Origin: CAZAMP01 sp964486455
GTDB taxonomy: Bacteria; Eisenbacteria; RBG-16-71-46; CAZAMP01
Length of the DNA stretch: 64,000 nt
Direction: 5' to 3'
Assembly: GCA_964486455.1 (NCBI GenBank)
Contig: CAZAMP010000003.1
Span: forward strand, 1 to 64,000
Below are positions 26,648 through 35,107 of this stretch, piece by piece; position 1 is the first letter of the stretch; the number at the start of each line of letters is the position of its first letter. The position numbers and the translations under genes were made by a program. The notes under the pieces were generated by a model. That model saw only the letters and a program-made list of their open reading frames with translations, was not told the DNA's origin and made no database searches.

Positions 26648-27160
26648 CTACCACACGCGGTGAGGGAGGGCTCCCTCGTGCTCGAGTAGCCACTGTTTGC
26701 GATCGAGACCGCCGCCGTAGCCGGTGAGTGAGCCGTCCCGACCGATGACGCGATGGCATGGGATGATGATCGCGATCGGATTCCGACCGTTCGCCGTCCC
26801 GACCGCGCGGACAGCCTTCGGTTTCCCGATGGCGTGGGCGAGGTCCTGATACGAGATCGCTCTTCCAACGGGGATCTTGCGTAGCTCCTCCCAAACGGAC
26901 CGTTGAAACGGTGTGCCGCCTGTTTCGGTGTCGATGGATTCGATAGCGCCGAGGTCCCCCGCGAAGTAGTCGTGAAGCCGCGTGACGACACCGCCCGGAT
27001 CGGCGTGCGACTCGAGTGAGTAGTCGCCGACACGGCGATCCAGATCTCTCTCAGCTTCCGCCCAATACTCCTCGAACGCGAGAGTGAGGAGCGTCGTCCC
27101 TCGAGTGACGACGTGGAGATTCCCGACGGGTGAGTCGACGGTCGCATTGAAGAGACGCAT
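26648..27160 (-). CDS. ogt: methylated-DNA--protein-cysteine methyltransferase
   Basis: 170 aa. A short N-terminal RNase-H-like domain is followed by the conserved winged-helix active-site domain: FQRSVWEELRKIPVGRAISY, AVRAVGTANGRNP and IIIPCHRVIG with methyl-acceptor Cys135, then GYGGGLDRKQWLLEHE. It repairs O6-alkylguanine by suicide transfer. It starts 1 nt after the stop of the Ada/AlkA gene, and that neighbour lacks its own methyltransferase domain, so the pair forms a split adaptive response unit. Confidence 0.95.
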   Translation of the reverse strand: MRLFNATVDSPVGNLHVVTRGTTLLTLAFEEYWAEAERDLDRRVGDYSLESHADPGGVVTRLHDYFAGDLGAIESIDTETGGTPFQRSVWEELRKIPVGRAISYQDLAHAIGKPKAVRAVGTANGRNPIAIIIPCHRVIGRDGSLTGYGGGLDRKQWLLEHEGALPHRVW

Positions 27161-27161
27161 C

Positions 27162-28661
27162 CTACCGTCCTCCTGATTCGTGGGATGAGAGCGTCATCCA
27201 GAGGTGCATCGCGGCGTAGGCTCTCCACGGTCGCCACGGCTCGGCGATCTTGATGACATCGGTTCGTGACAACGGCTTGCGCGAGGTCGCGTGCCGGTCA
27301 CGCCGTTTCGGTATCAGCGCCTTTCGCAGGCCGAGGTCTCCGGCCGGAAACGCGTCGGGCTCGCCCAGCGCTCGCATGGCGATGTACTGCGCCGTCCACT
27401 CTCCGATGCCGGGGATTTGCTGCAGCTCCTCAATAGTGTCGGCCGGATCCGGTGCACCGGTCAGGTCCAGACGTCCTTTCGCGATGGCGCCGGCGAGAGA
27501 GCGGATCGTCTCCGAGCGGCTACGTGTGAGCCCTATCCGCGTCAGGTCGGCGCGGGCCAACACCTTCGGGCGCGGGAAGACATGAGTGAGCTGCGGTTCG
27601 GACGGCACGTGAATCCGACGGCCGAACTCGCGCACGAGCCGTCCCGCGAGCGTGCTCGCGCCGCGGACGCTCACCTGCTGACCGAGGACCGCGCGCACGG
27701 CTAGTTCGAACGCATCCCACGCGCCGGGGAGTCTGAGTCCCGGTCGGCGCCGGACTGCCGGCGAGAGGACGGGATCATTCGTGAACTGCCGCTCGATGGG
27801 GAGTGGGTCCGCGCCGAGGTCGAACAGACGGCGCGCCCGCTCGACGATGACCGAGAGCTGCCCCAGGTTCGTGACGTCGAGTCGAAGCCGGAGTGCGCTC
27901 TCGCCGTCGAGGGGCCGAACCTCGAGCATTCCTCTGGCGTCGGGCAGATCGATCGTTCTGAGATAGCGATCCGTTTCGACGACTTCGATGCCATGGATCG
28001 CGCGCTCCTTCAGAAAGCCGGCGAGCGCGTCCCAGTCGTATGGCGGTCGATACGGGAGGTGAAGGATGAGATCGCCGTTGCGGGACGGCATGGCCTTCTT
28101 CGCGCCAAGTCGCCGGAGATCCCGTGGCGCGTGTCCGAACGCGCGCTTGATCGCGTCGTTGAAGCGCCGAATGCTCGAGAAGCCTGAGTGTAGAGCGACG
28201 CGTGTCATGGGAAGCGAGGTCTCGTCGATCAACTTTCGCGCAAAGTGGAGGCGACGCGTCTGCGCGACCACGACGGGTGTCGTTCCGAGGTGATCCCTGA
28301 ACAGACGGCGCAACTGACGCTCGCCGATTCCAAGGCGGGCCGCCAGCGATTCCACGTCGCTGTTGTCGAGCTCTCCTTCCGCGATGAAACGGAGCGCGCG
28401 GGTGACGGTGGCGGAGCTTCCGATCCAGGCGGGTGTGCCCGGAGACGTTTCCGGACGACATCGTCTACATGGGCGGAACCCCGCTTCTTCCGCGGCCGCC
28501 GCGCAGGCGAAGAACCGAATGTTCTCGCGCTTCGGTGTCGACGCCGGGCAGATCGGACGACAATAGATACCCGTGCTCGTCACGCCGAGGAAGAAGCGGC
28601 CGTCGAAGCGGGCGTCGCGGCTCTTGAGCGCGTGGAAGTATCTGTTCGCGTCGAGTTCCAT
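27162..28661 (-). CDS. Ada-type sensor / AraC regulator fused to AlkA glycosylase
   Basis: 499 aa. Residues 1-75 are the Ada zinc domain (GIYCRPICPA ... FRPCRRCRP; Cys34, 38, 65, 68, with Cys34 the expected phosphotriester methyl acceptor). About 80-180 form an AraC-type HTH pair (GIGERQLRRLFRDHLGTTPV; FSSIRRFNDAIKRAFG). About 190-305 are AlkA_N, and 315-490 an HhH-GPD glycosylase with IPGIGEWTAQYIAMR and catalytic Asp in FPAGDLGL. It senses methyl damage, activates transcription and excises 3-methyladenine. It likely autoregulates this two-gene operon with ogt. Confidence 0.94.
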   Translation of the reverse strand: MELDANRYFHALKSRDARFDGRFFLGVTSTGIYCRPICPASTPKRENIRFFACAAAAEEAGFRPCRRCRPETSPGTPAWIGSSATVTRALRFIAEGELDNSDVESLAARLGIGERQLRRLFRDHLGTTPVVVAQTRRLHFARKLIDETSLPMTRVALHSGFSSIRRFNDAIKRAFGHAPRDLRRLGAKKAMPSRNGDLILHLPYRPPYDWDALAGFLKERAIHGIEVVETDRYLRTIDLPDARGMLEVRPLDGESALRLRLDVTNLGQLSVIVERARRLFDLGADPLPIERQFTNDPVLSPAVRRRPGLRLPGAWDAFELAVRAVLGQQVSVRGASTLAGRLVREFGRRIHVPSEPQLTHVFPRPKVLARADLTRIGLTRSRSETIRSLAGAIAKGRLDLTGAPDPADTIEELQQIPGIGEWTAQYIAMRALGEPDAFPAGDLGLRKALIPKRRDRHATSRKPLSRTDVIKIAEPWRPWRAYAAMHLWMTLSSHESGGR

Positions 28662-28749
28662 GCGCGAAGTCTACGAGGGATTGCGAAGAGGAACTAGCCA
28701 AAATCGGACATGACGATTCGTGGGCTTTCGCGGGCGGTTCGGGCGCCCG

Positions 28750-29172
28750 TTAGGCGGTATCGTCGTTTTGGCACGTTGCGCGTTGGCGCCGCCAGCGCTC
28801 GATCACGCGGTCAACGTCGAACGGTGACATCGTGGACGGCGGGCCGGGCGAGGGCTTCGCGTTCACGTCGCGGATCTTCGCGTTTAGCCTCTCGATCGCT
28901 TCTCGGACGTCGTTCTCCGAACGCATCGCGCGAATCGTCTGCAACGTCCGCTCCGCCTCGCGTCGGATCCGTAGCGTCGGCGGCAGCGCGGACACCTTCT
29001 CGTCACGGAGCTTTCTACGGAGCCACCAAGCGTCGTCGTACGGTTCGTCCAGATCGGGAATCGGCTGACCGGCGCCCGAGAGATCGTCGAATTCCCCGCG
29101 CGACTCTGCCTCTCGGATCAGCCTCTCCGTCCACGATTCCCACGACGAGCCGATCGGCTTGCGTTCGGTCAT
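28750..29172 (-). CDS. DUF1992 (DnaJ-C28-like) protein
   Basis: 140 aa, soluble and highly charged. The DUF1992 core is clear: ESWTERLIREAESRGEFDDL, GAGQPIPDLDEPYDDAWWLRRKL. C-terminal helices follow (RREAERTLQTIRAM, REAIERLNAKIRDVNAK). Relatives are often annotated DnaJ homolog subfamily C member 28 although there is no J domain. Function is unknown. It is a single gene, divergent from the Rid-like gene. Confidence 0.85.
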   Translation of the reverse strand: MTERKPIGSSWESWTERLIREAESRGEFDDLSGAGQPIPDLDEPYDDAWWLRRKLRDEKVSALPPTLRIRREAERTLQTIRAMRSENDVREAIERLNAKIRDVNAKPSPGPPSTMSPFDVDRVIERWRRQRATCQNDDTA

Positions 29173-29309
29173 GGTCGCCGTCTCCTCTCATCCCTAAAGT
29201 CTAGTTGGGGTATCTTCGTCGTGACAAGCCCTTCGGCCGGCGACCATGAGCGTTCGCTTCAGGCAACCGACGCTCCTCGCGGATCGAGGTCCGGATGGAA
29301 GGGAAGATC

Positions 29310-29615
29310 ATGTCCGCGCAATCGTTTCGTCGCGTGTTTTCGGGGGCCCCGTGGGAAGGGGAGATCGGATGCTGTCGGGCCGTCCGTGCCGGCGATCACA
29401 TCTTCGTGACGGGGACGGCTCCCGTCGACGAGAACGGCCGAACCTACGCCCCCGGAGACGGATACGCGCAGACCCGCCGCTGGGAAGAGTACGGCCGAGC
29501 GCACCGAGAGTTCTTCGCCGGCCATCCACCCGCCACGTCGATGATCGAGATCAAGTCGCTCATCGACCCGGACATGCTGATCGAGATCGAGGCGGACGCC
29601 GTGTGTACGACGTGA
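29310..29615 (+). CDS. Rid (YjgF)-family protein with internal in-frame gap
   Basis: 101 aa from the ATG at 29310 (GGAAGG upstream), whereas this Rid subgroup is about 130. The N-terminal part (SGAPWEGEIGCCRAVRAGDHIFVTGT) and C-terminal part (MLIEIEADAV) match Rid proteins. The segment that normally holds the first long helix and the VRTR...VTDIS strand is missing between YAQTR and RWEEYGRAH, about 30 residues. The substrate-binding arginine expected near ...RLIDP is not present (KSLIDP). It is probably non-functional as an imine deaminase, or has an altered role. Confidence 0.7.
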   Translation: MSAQSFRRVFSGAPWEGEIGCCRAVRAGDHIFVTGTAPVDENGRTYAPGDGYAQTRRWEEYGRAHREFFAGHPPATSMIEIKSLIDPDMLIEIEADAVCTT

Positions 29616-29642
29616 CACCCCCCCAAATCGGGGCGGATCGGC

Positions 29643-29648
29643 TAGAAT
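29643..29648 (+). promoter_or_regulatory. -10-like box TAGAAT
   Basis: GCTAGAAT lies 36 nt before the start at 29684, the right distance for a short leader. No clear -35. Confidence 0.35.
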
Positions 29649-29683
29649 TGTGGGGGAGCAGCAACGGAAGAGGAGGCGCCGCC

Positions 29684-31171
29684 ATGAAACCGTATCGACC
29701 GCTCGTCACCGCCGTCACCATCCCCGCGTTTCTCGCGATCGCCTTCTGCCTGGCCGGAACCGCGTTCGCTCAGTGGGAAGATCCCGAGATCGTGATTCTC
29801 GCGGGCAGCGGGGGCGATGAAGAGTCGAGCCGTTGGTCATTGATCCTCGATCCGGACGACGATCCGCACGTCGTGTGGAGGGAATTCCCGGGTGGCCGCG
29901 GGGCGATCTTCTACACGACCGAGGAATACAGTGGTTGGTCGACGCCGATCGAGGTCGGGACCGACGGCGGAAGCCACGGTGATCCATCGATCGAGTGGCA
30001 CCAAATCGACTACAGCCCCGTCGTCGTCTTCGAGGGATCGTTGACCGGTGAAGGTGACTCCGAGATCTACCTCGCGAGGTGGAACGGCAGCGGGTTTGAC
30101 GCCGACCGCCTCACCGAGAATGACATCCCGGACTACAATCCCGCACTCTCGACAGACATCTTCGGGCGCTATCACGTCGTCTGCATCGCCGAGATCGGCG
30201 GCGAGTATCGACTGCGCTATCTCACCGACGCGTCCGGAGAGCCGACCGACCAGGTGTTGAGCGTGGGGAACCTCGGGGAATTCGGCTCCGGCGCCTCGCC
30301 CTGCATCGACGCGACGGACCTCGGTATCGCGCACATCGCGTTTCGGGGTGTTTGGTCGGGTCGCTACAAGGTGCATCACGCGTTCAACGACGAAGCAGGC
30401 GGAACGTCTTGGGATTGGGAAGTGATGCACTCGGAGAACGCGGAGGATTTCTCGAGCAGCATCGAGGTCGCGCCGTCCGGCGACGTTCATCTCGCCGTGA
30501 GCGGTAACGACTGCTGGGGATGCCCGTACAGGACGTACTACTTCTACCAGCAGGTCTATAGTGGCTGGGACCCGTACGTCTTCATCCCGTTCGGACTCGG
30601 GCTTGCTTCGCCGTCGCTGGCGCTCGACAGGACCGAAACGCCGCACCTCGGATTGGTGGAGGTGAGTGGCAGTATCGTGACCGGTCGCCTCTACTACGCG
30701 AGTGAGGCCAATGGATGGACGCCGACGCTCATCATCGGAGCCGATCACGCCACGCCGTCGCTCGCGGTGGACTTCGACGGCTACGGACATCTCGTCTGCA
30801 CGACCGGCCCGAACAGCGGCATTGAGGACGTTCTCTACGTCAAGTCGTCCGGCGTGGTTGTCGACGTCGGTGAGCCGGACTCTGCGTCGTGGCGGCCAAC
30901 ACTCGTAGCCGCGCCGAACCCGTTCGGTGCGGAAGTGGCGCTCACGATCATGGGCTCGGGGCAATCCATCGGGCTGTCGCCTTCGCCGTTGCGAATCTTC
31001 GATGCGGTGGGGCGGCTCGTGCGGGAGCTTCACCCGGCCGAAATCTCGGCAACCGGAGTCTGGAGCGCGACCTGGGACGGACGCGACGCGCTCGGCGTGG
31101 CGGTCTCGCCCGGCGTCTACTTCGCGCGAAGCGGCGGGCACGAATCCGCGAGAATGGTCAGGCTGCCGTAG
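29684..31171 (+). CDS. secreted beta-propeller-like protein with FlgD-like C-terminus
   Basis: 495 aa from the ATG at 29684 (GAGGAGG 8 nt upstream) with a clear signal peptide ending AGTAFA. The body (about 30-390) has repeated blocks such as SLILDPDDDPHVVWRE, PALSTDIFGRYHVVCIAE, SPSLALDRTETPHLGLVEV and TPSLAVDFDGYGHLVCTT. These look like propeller blades of the kind found in exo-alpha-sialidase or BNR-like proteins, without catalytic residues I can fix. The last 85 residues are the FlgD-like Ig module (PNPFGAEVALTI ... DAVGRLVREL ... WDGRDALG ... SPGVYFAR). Probably exported to the surface. Confidence 0.8.
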   Translation: MKPYRPLVTAVTIPAFLAIAFCLAGTAFAQWEDPEIVILAGSGGDEESSRWSLILDPDDDPHVVWREFPGGRGAIFYTTEEYSGWSTPIEVGTDGGSHGDPSIEWHQIDYSPVVVFEGSLTGEGDSEIYLARWNGSGFDADRLTENDIPDYNPALSTDIFGRYHVVCIAEIGGEYRLRYLTDASGEPTDQVLSVGNLGEFGSGASPCIDATDLGIAHIAFRGVWSGRYKVHHAFNDEAGGTSWDWEVMHSENAEDFSSSIEVAPSGDVHLAVSGNDCWGCPYRTYYFYQQVYSGWDPYVFIPFGLGLASPSLALDRTETPHLGLVEVSGSIVTGRLYYASEANGWTPTLIIGADHATPSLAVDFDGYGHLVCTTGPNSGIEDVLYVKSSGVVVDVGEPDSASWRPTLVAAPNPFGAEVALTIMGSGQSIGLSPSPLRIFDAVGRLVRELHPAEISATGVWSATWDGRDALGVAVSPGVYFARSGGHESARMVRLP

Positions 31172-31322
31172 ACCGGATCCGCCGCGTGCCCCAGCCTGTG
31201 TTCCAATGCTCGCCCGCTGGGCGTTGACCGAGTTCTCGCTGCATCTGTGCCGGCTCGACGTTCGCGCTCGGTGGCCAGCGCCGCCCGATGCCCGCGCCAC
31301 CTGCGATCGATGTTACCTACGT
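31172..31322. other. short convergent gap
   Basis: About 150 bp between convergent genes; no clear terminator, repeat or gene. Confidence 0.5.
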
Positions 31323-31547
31323 TCAGCGCTGGCTGCGGTCTGTTTTGTTCGACCCACTCCGCGGACTGTCGGGCTTTGTCTTTCGAGATCGTTTTCGATC
31401 GACGAGGTAGAGAACGACCCCGACGGCAACGATGATCGGAAGCCACATCATCACAAACACGGAGAAGCCGCTGGCCTCGCCCGAGTCGGTGAGGAGCAGC
31501 AGGAATACGGCGATCGCAACGAGGATGAAAACCGTCTTGATATTCAC
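31323..31547 (-). CDS. 74-aa two-helix membrane protein
   Basis: The start is GTG at 31547, directly after GGAGGTGACC. The protein has two hydrophobic helices (NIKTVFILVAIAVFLLLL and SVFVMMWLPIIVAVGVVLYLV) and a 22-residue basic, hydrophilic tail (DRKRSRKTKPDS...). It has no family I recognise. It follows the amidohydrolase gene by 36 nt on the same strand and may be co-transcribed. Confidence 0.7.
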   Translation of the reverse strand: MNIKTVFILVAIAVFLLLLTDSGEASGFSVFVMMWLPIIVAVGVVLYLVDRKRSRKTKPDSPRSGSNKTDRSQR

Positions 31548-31583
31548 GGTCACCTCCCGGCCGGTCGATGACAATGCCCGTCT

Positions 31584-32978
31584 CTAGCTCGGCTTCGCTC
31601 CGGTGCGCGCGATCAACTCGGCGCTCAATCGGTGTCCTTCCTGAGCGATGTCGGACTCATCGGCACCCACGAGCGTTCCGTTCTCGACGACCACGCGACC
31701 GTTCGCGATCGTCGTGTGCACGGGGCGCAAGGGACTATTGTAGACGACCGCCGCAAGGTGGTCGGAACGACTACCCACGTAGCCGACCTGTTCGAAGTCC
31801 ACGAGGAAGAGATCGGCGGCCAGGCCGGCACGGAGCACACCGACATCGTTACGTCCGAGGACACGCGCTCCGCCGCGCGTAGCCGCGAAGAGCACGTCGT
31901 GCGCCGTGAGCCACTCCGGTTTGTTCCGCATGCGGTGCGCGTAGAGCGCGACCCGAAGGTCCGCGAGTAGGTTCGAGGAATCGTTAGACGCCGAGCCATC
32001 CACCCCGATCCCTACCGCTACACCGGCATCCAGCATCTCGCGCACGGGCGCGATGCCGGAGCCGAGGCGCGCGTTTGACGCCGGACAGTGCGCGATCCCG
32101 ACACCTTCGCGCCCCATCTCACGGATCTCGTCCGCGTTGAAGTGGATGGCGTGCGCGAACCAGACATCGTCGCCGATCCAACCGAGCCGCTTGGCGAACT
32201 CGAACGGCCGGCAGCCGTGGGTCTTGAGGCAGTAGCGTTCCTCGTCGAGCGTCTCGCCGAGGTGCGTGTGAAGTCGCACGCCGCGTCGCCGCGCGAGTTC
32301 CGCGGTTCGTCGCATGAGGTCTTCGCTCGCTGAGAACGGCGCGCACGGGGCCAGCGCCAGGCGGCACATCGCGAGCGGTGACGGATCGTGGTACGTGTCG
32401 ATCACGCGCCCGCAATCATCCAGAATGGCATCGGCGTCTTCCGTTAGCCGATCGGGAGGGAGCCCCCCCTTCGACAGACCGACCTCCATCGACCCGCGCG
32501 TGGGATGAAATCGGATCCCGAGGGTCGCCGCCGCCTTGATCTGACGGTCGATGAGGTCGGGCGGCGTTCCGTGCGGAAACAGATAGTGATGGTCGGACGT
32601 ACACGTGCAGCCGGACAGCAGAAGCTCCCCGACCGCGGCCATCGCGCCGACCTCGACCATTTCGCCGGTGATGCCCACCCACACGTCGTAGTGCTTCGTG
32701 AGCCAGTCGAAGAGCTCGTCGTTTTGCATCGCCGGAAGGTTACGCGTGAGGATCTGAAAGAAATGGTGGTGCGTGTTGACGAGCCCGGGGAAGACGGCTT
32801 TGCCGGAGGCGTCGACGACGCGATCCGCGCAGTCGATGCCCGGGCGGTTCGGGTCGTCGGGGCTGAAGATCCCCGCGACACGATTCGCCTCGATGAGAAT
32901 GTCTCCAGGCCCGAAGTCGGGCTCGGGATCGTCCATCGTGACGATGTGATCCGCGTTTTGTACGAGAAGTGTCGTCAC
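31584..32978 (-). CDS. ATZ/TRZ-family amidohydrolase, probable 8-oxoguanine deaminase type
   Basis: 464 aa metal-dependent amidohydrolase. Zinc ligands are visible: NTHHHFFQ (HxH), LHTHLGET, FAHAIHFN and GIGVDGSASND. The segment TRNLPAMQNDELFDWLTKHY and the SGCTCTSDHHYLFP stretch are typical of the 8-oxoguanine deaminase/hydroxyatrazine hydrolase branch. It probably deaminates a purine or related amino-heterocycle in the cytosol, feeding nucleobase salvage. Exact substrate is not provable from sequence. It starts 12 nt before the stop of the upstream barrel gene region but is a separate reading frame. Confidence 0.85.
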   Translation of the reverse strand: MTTLLVQNADHIVTMDDPEPDFGPGDILIEANRVAGIFSPDDPNRPGIDCADRVVDASGKAVFPGLVNTHHHFFQILTRNLPAMQNDELFDWLTKHYDVWVGITGEMVEVGAMAAVGELLLSGCTCTSDHHYLFPHGTPPDLIDRQIKAAATLGIRFHPTRGSMEVGLSKGGLPPDRLTEDADAILDDCGRVIDTYHDPSPLAMCRLALAPCAPFSASEDLMRRTAELARRRGVRLHTHLGETLDEERYCLKTHGCRPFEFAKRLGWIGDDVWFAHAIHFNADEIREMGREGVGIAHCPASNARLGSGIAPVREMLDAGVAVGIGVDGSASNDSSNLLADLRVALYAHRMRNKPEWLTAHDVLFAATRGGARVLGRNDVGVLRAGLAADLFLVDFEQVGYVGSRSDHLAAVVYNSPLRPVHTTIANGRVVVENGTLVGADESDIAQEGHRLSAELIARTGAKPS

Positions 32979-32990
32979 GTTCGCTCGACT

Positions 32991-34490
32991 CTAAAACCTG
33001 CTGAAGAGCTTGATCTCGACTCCCTCGAACTCGGGCTCGAAACGGCAGATACCTCCGACGCACACGAAGCCCGCAAGTCGACGTCCGGCCAGAACGCTGA
33101 AGTCATGGTGTTCGCTCAAGTGGAGGCTGATCTTTCCATAGAGGGCCGACACCGCGAGGTCGTCTTCGCCGACCGCGGCACGCTGAACCTTGGATCTGTC
33201 GGACGTTTCGCCGACGAGGTTGACCGTGATATCTGGGGAGCGGGACCATTCCAAGAGTGCGAAGAGGGTATTGAACTTGCCCTCAACCTCGAGCTCCGAG
33301 TGCTGATATTCCGTTTGAACTTTGAAGCTATGAGTGTCGTCGTAGACAAGCCGAAACTCCGCAATGCTCGTCCAGAGTGTGCGAAACGGATCCCCCGACA
33401 CGCCGGGCACGTGCGCTTTCTGATAGTCGAACATTGATACAACGTCGACGTCCTCGAAGCCGACGGCGGAACCGAGGTCCAGGAAGAGTTCCCCGAACAT
33501 CTCGTCAAAGTGGTTCGATTCGCGCTCGTCTTCCTGGTTTCGAGTCTGTGCGGCATATGCGGTCAACGTGCTGTTTTCGAACATCGCCAACGTACCCTCG
33601 ACCTGAAACCCGGTCTCATCATCGGCATCCAGAAGGTGCGGGTGCCGGTTCAGCAGTGTGTACGTGTGGTCGCGAATGACGGACGGCGGAAGATTGTAGG
33701 TCGTGTTTCCGTCGGAGGCGCGAAGCCAGAAACTGTCATAGTCCTTGTATTCGCCGCTCAGCTGCAGAGGTCCTATCCCCAGGTTTGCCGACAAGTAGAG
33801 CCCCTTGCCGTTGCGGCCGGGTCGCTGGATCTCCGCGTATTCGCCCTGGGCGTCCAGTGTTCCCCGGAAGATGGCCATGCGGCCGCCCCGCAGATCTCTC
33901 GTCGGCCGGTCGCGCCACTGCAATTCCACGGCGCTTGCCCCGAGGGTGATCCCGGTCTGCCACCATCCGAATTCGACATCACCTCCTTGCAGGCGGTCGG
34001 TCCGCGGCCGCGTCTCGTTCTCCATCTTGCCGCCCACCGTGGTTCCGCTGAGAAGCGTCACCGAGAGCGGACCGCGATCGCCCCGGATGTGCAGTCCCTC
34101 CAGGTTCGTGTCGACCCGAATGTCTCGTTGTTCATACGCGTTCAACGTCATGCCCTGCCCGAAGAGGGCGTAGTAGTGTCCCGCGCGGACGGTGCCATTG
34201 TCGCTGTACGCCTCGAGGTATCGATGCGTGACATTGAAACTGCTGGGGTCATTCGACTCGGTCGGATCCGGGGGCTGGAAGGCGCTCAGTTGGATCCCGC
34301 CGGAAAACGCGCCGGAGGCATAGCGGGCATCGAGCCACTCCTCGAGGATCGGATCTTCGTTTCTGTTGCTCCACGAGTACTCAACCTGGTTGGACAATGA
34401 CAAACCGCTGGGCATTTCCAGGCCGCTCGCGGTACCCCCGCCGACGAGAACCAGAATGACGAGGCATGCAGGTATGACTCGACGCATCAA
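32991..34490 (-). CDS. DUF6029-like outer-membrane beta-barrel protein
   Basis: 499 aa with a signal peptide (MMRRVIPACLVILVLVGGGTASG). The rest is alternating amphipathic beta strands (LSLSNQVEYSW, GHYYALFGQGMTLNAYEQRD, DTHSFKVQTEYQHSELEVEG) and the chain ends in Phe (EIKLFSRF), as expected for a BamA-folded barrel. It resembles DUF6029 proteins of FCB bacteria. Its ATG overlaps the TlpA gene stop by 4 nt, forming the third gene of an Omp28 - TlpA - barrel operon. Cargo is unknown. Confidence 0.78.
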   Translation of the reverse strand: MMRRVIPACLVILVLVGGGTASGLEMPSGLSLSNQVEYSWSNRNEDPILEEWLDARYASGAFSGGIQLSAFQPPDPTESNDPSSFNVTHRYLEAYSDNGTVRAGHYYALFGQGMTLNAYEQRDIRVDTNLEGLHIRGDRGPLSVTLLSGTTVGGKMENETRPRTDRLQGGDVEFGWWQTGITLGASAVELQWRDRPTRDLRGGRMAIFRGTLDAQGEYAEIQRPGRNGKGLYLSANLGIGPLQLSGEYKDYDSFWLRASDGNTTYNLPPSVIRDHTYTLLNRHPHLLDADDETGFQVEGTLAMFENSTLTAYAAQTRNQEDERESNHFDEMFGELFLDLGSAVGFEDVDVVSMFDYQKAHVPGVSGDPFRTLWTSIAEFRLVYDDTHSFKVQTEYQHSELEVEGKFNTLFALLEWSRSPDITVNLVGETSDRSKVQRAAVGEDDLAVSALYGKISLHLSEHHDFSVLAGRRLAGFVCVGGICRFEPEFEGVEIKLFSRF

Positions 34491-35047
34491 TTGGTTCCTC
34501 CGCTCTCGGGTTCTTTCACCACCTCACTGGACTCTACTTCACCGAGAAGCGCGACGACCGCTTTCTCAAGGTCCTTTTCGTCTCCCGGACGATATCCCAT
34601 CTTCACGTACGATGGCTTTCCGCTTTGCTCCAGAAGGACGACGTACGGAACAGATTGCCCGTGGAGCTTTCGAAACGCGTCCTGATTCGGATCGAGCAGC
34701 ACTTCAAAGTTGTACTTGTGAGATCGGACATACGACCGCACGCGATTGTGATTACGGGGCTGGTCGATCGTGATGAGAAACACGTTCAAACCCTGGTCTT
34801 GGTAGTGCTTCGTCATCTCGTCGATGTGCGGCATCTCCTGAAGACATGGCTTACACCATGTTGCCCAGAATGAGACCAGCACCGGGCCTTCCTTCAGCGT
34901 ATCGTGGAGCGACACATTCTTCCCTTCGAGGTTCTTGAGCCGGAAGTCGCCGACGACCGGAGACTCATCGTCCGCAACGGCGAAGCCTCCGACGGCAAGA
35001 CCCGCCAAGACGAACACGGCTGCAATTCTAGGCGCTAGGCTAGGCAT
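34487..35047 (-). CDS. TlpA/ResA-like exported thioredoxin
   Basis: 186 aa from the ATG at 35047 (GGAGG 8 nt upstream), with a signal peptide (LAPRIAAVFVLAGLAVGGFAVA). It has a thioredoxin fold with WATWCKPCLQEMPHID as the redox active site and VPYVVLLEQSGKP holding the cis-Pro loop. The C-terminal tail is rich in Glu. It acts in the periplasm as a thiol-disulfide reductant. Coupling to the barrel (4-nt overlap) and closeness to the CGPC-containing Omp28-like lipoprotein suggest one envelope redox or assembly module. Confidence 0.9.
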   Translation of the reverse strand: MPSLAPRIAAVFVLAGLAVGGFAVADDESPVVGDFRLKNLEGKNVSLHDTLKEGPVLVSFWATWCKPCLQEMPHIDEMTKHYQDQGLNVFLITIDQPRNHNRVRSYVRSHKYNFEVLLDPNQDAFRKLHGQSVPYVVLLEQSGKPSYVKMGYRPGDEKDLEKAVVALLGEVESSEVVKEPESGGTN

Positions 35048-35107
35048 CAGATCGTCCTCCATGAATGCGGCGTACCCGCCAGTCTTCTCGACTCGGGTTC
35101 CGGTGGC

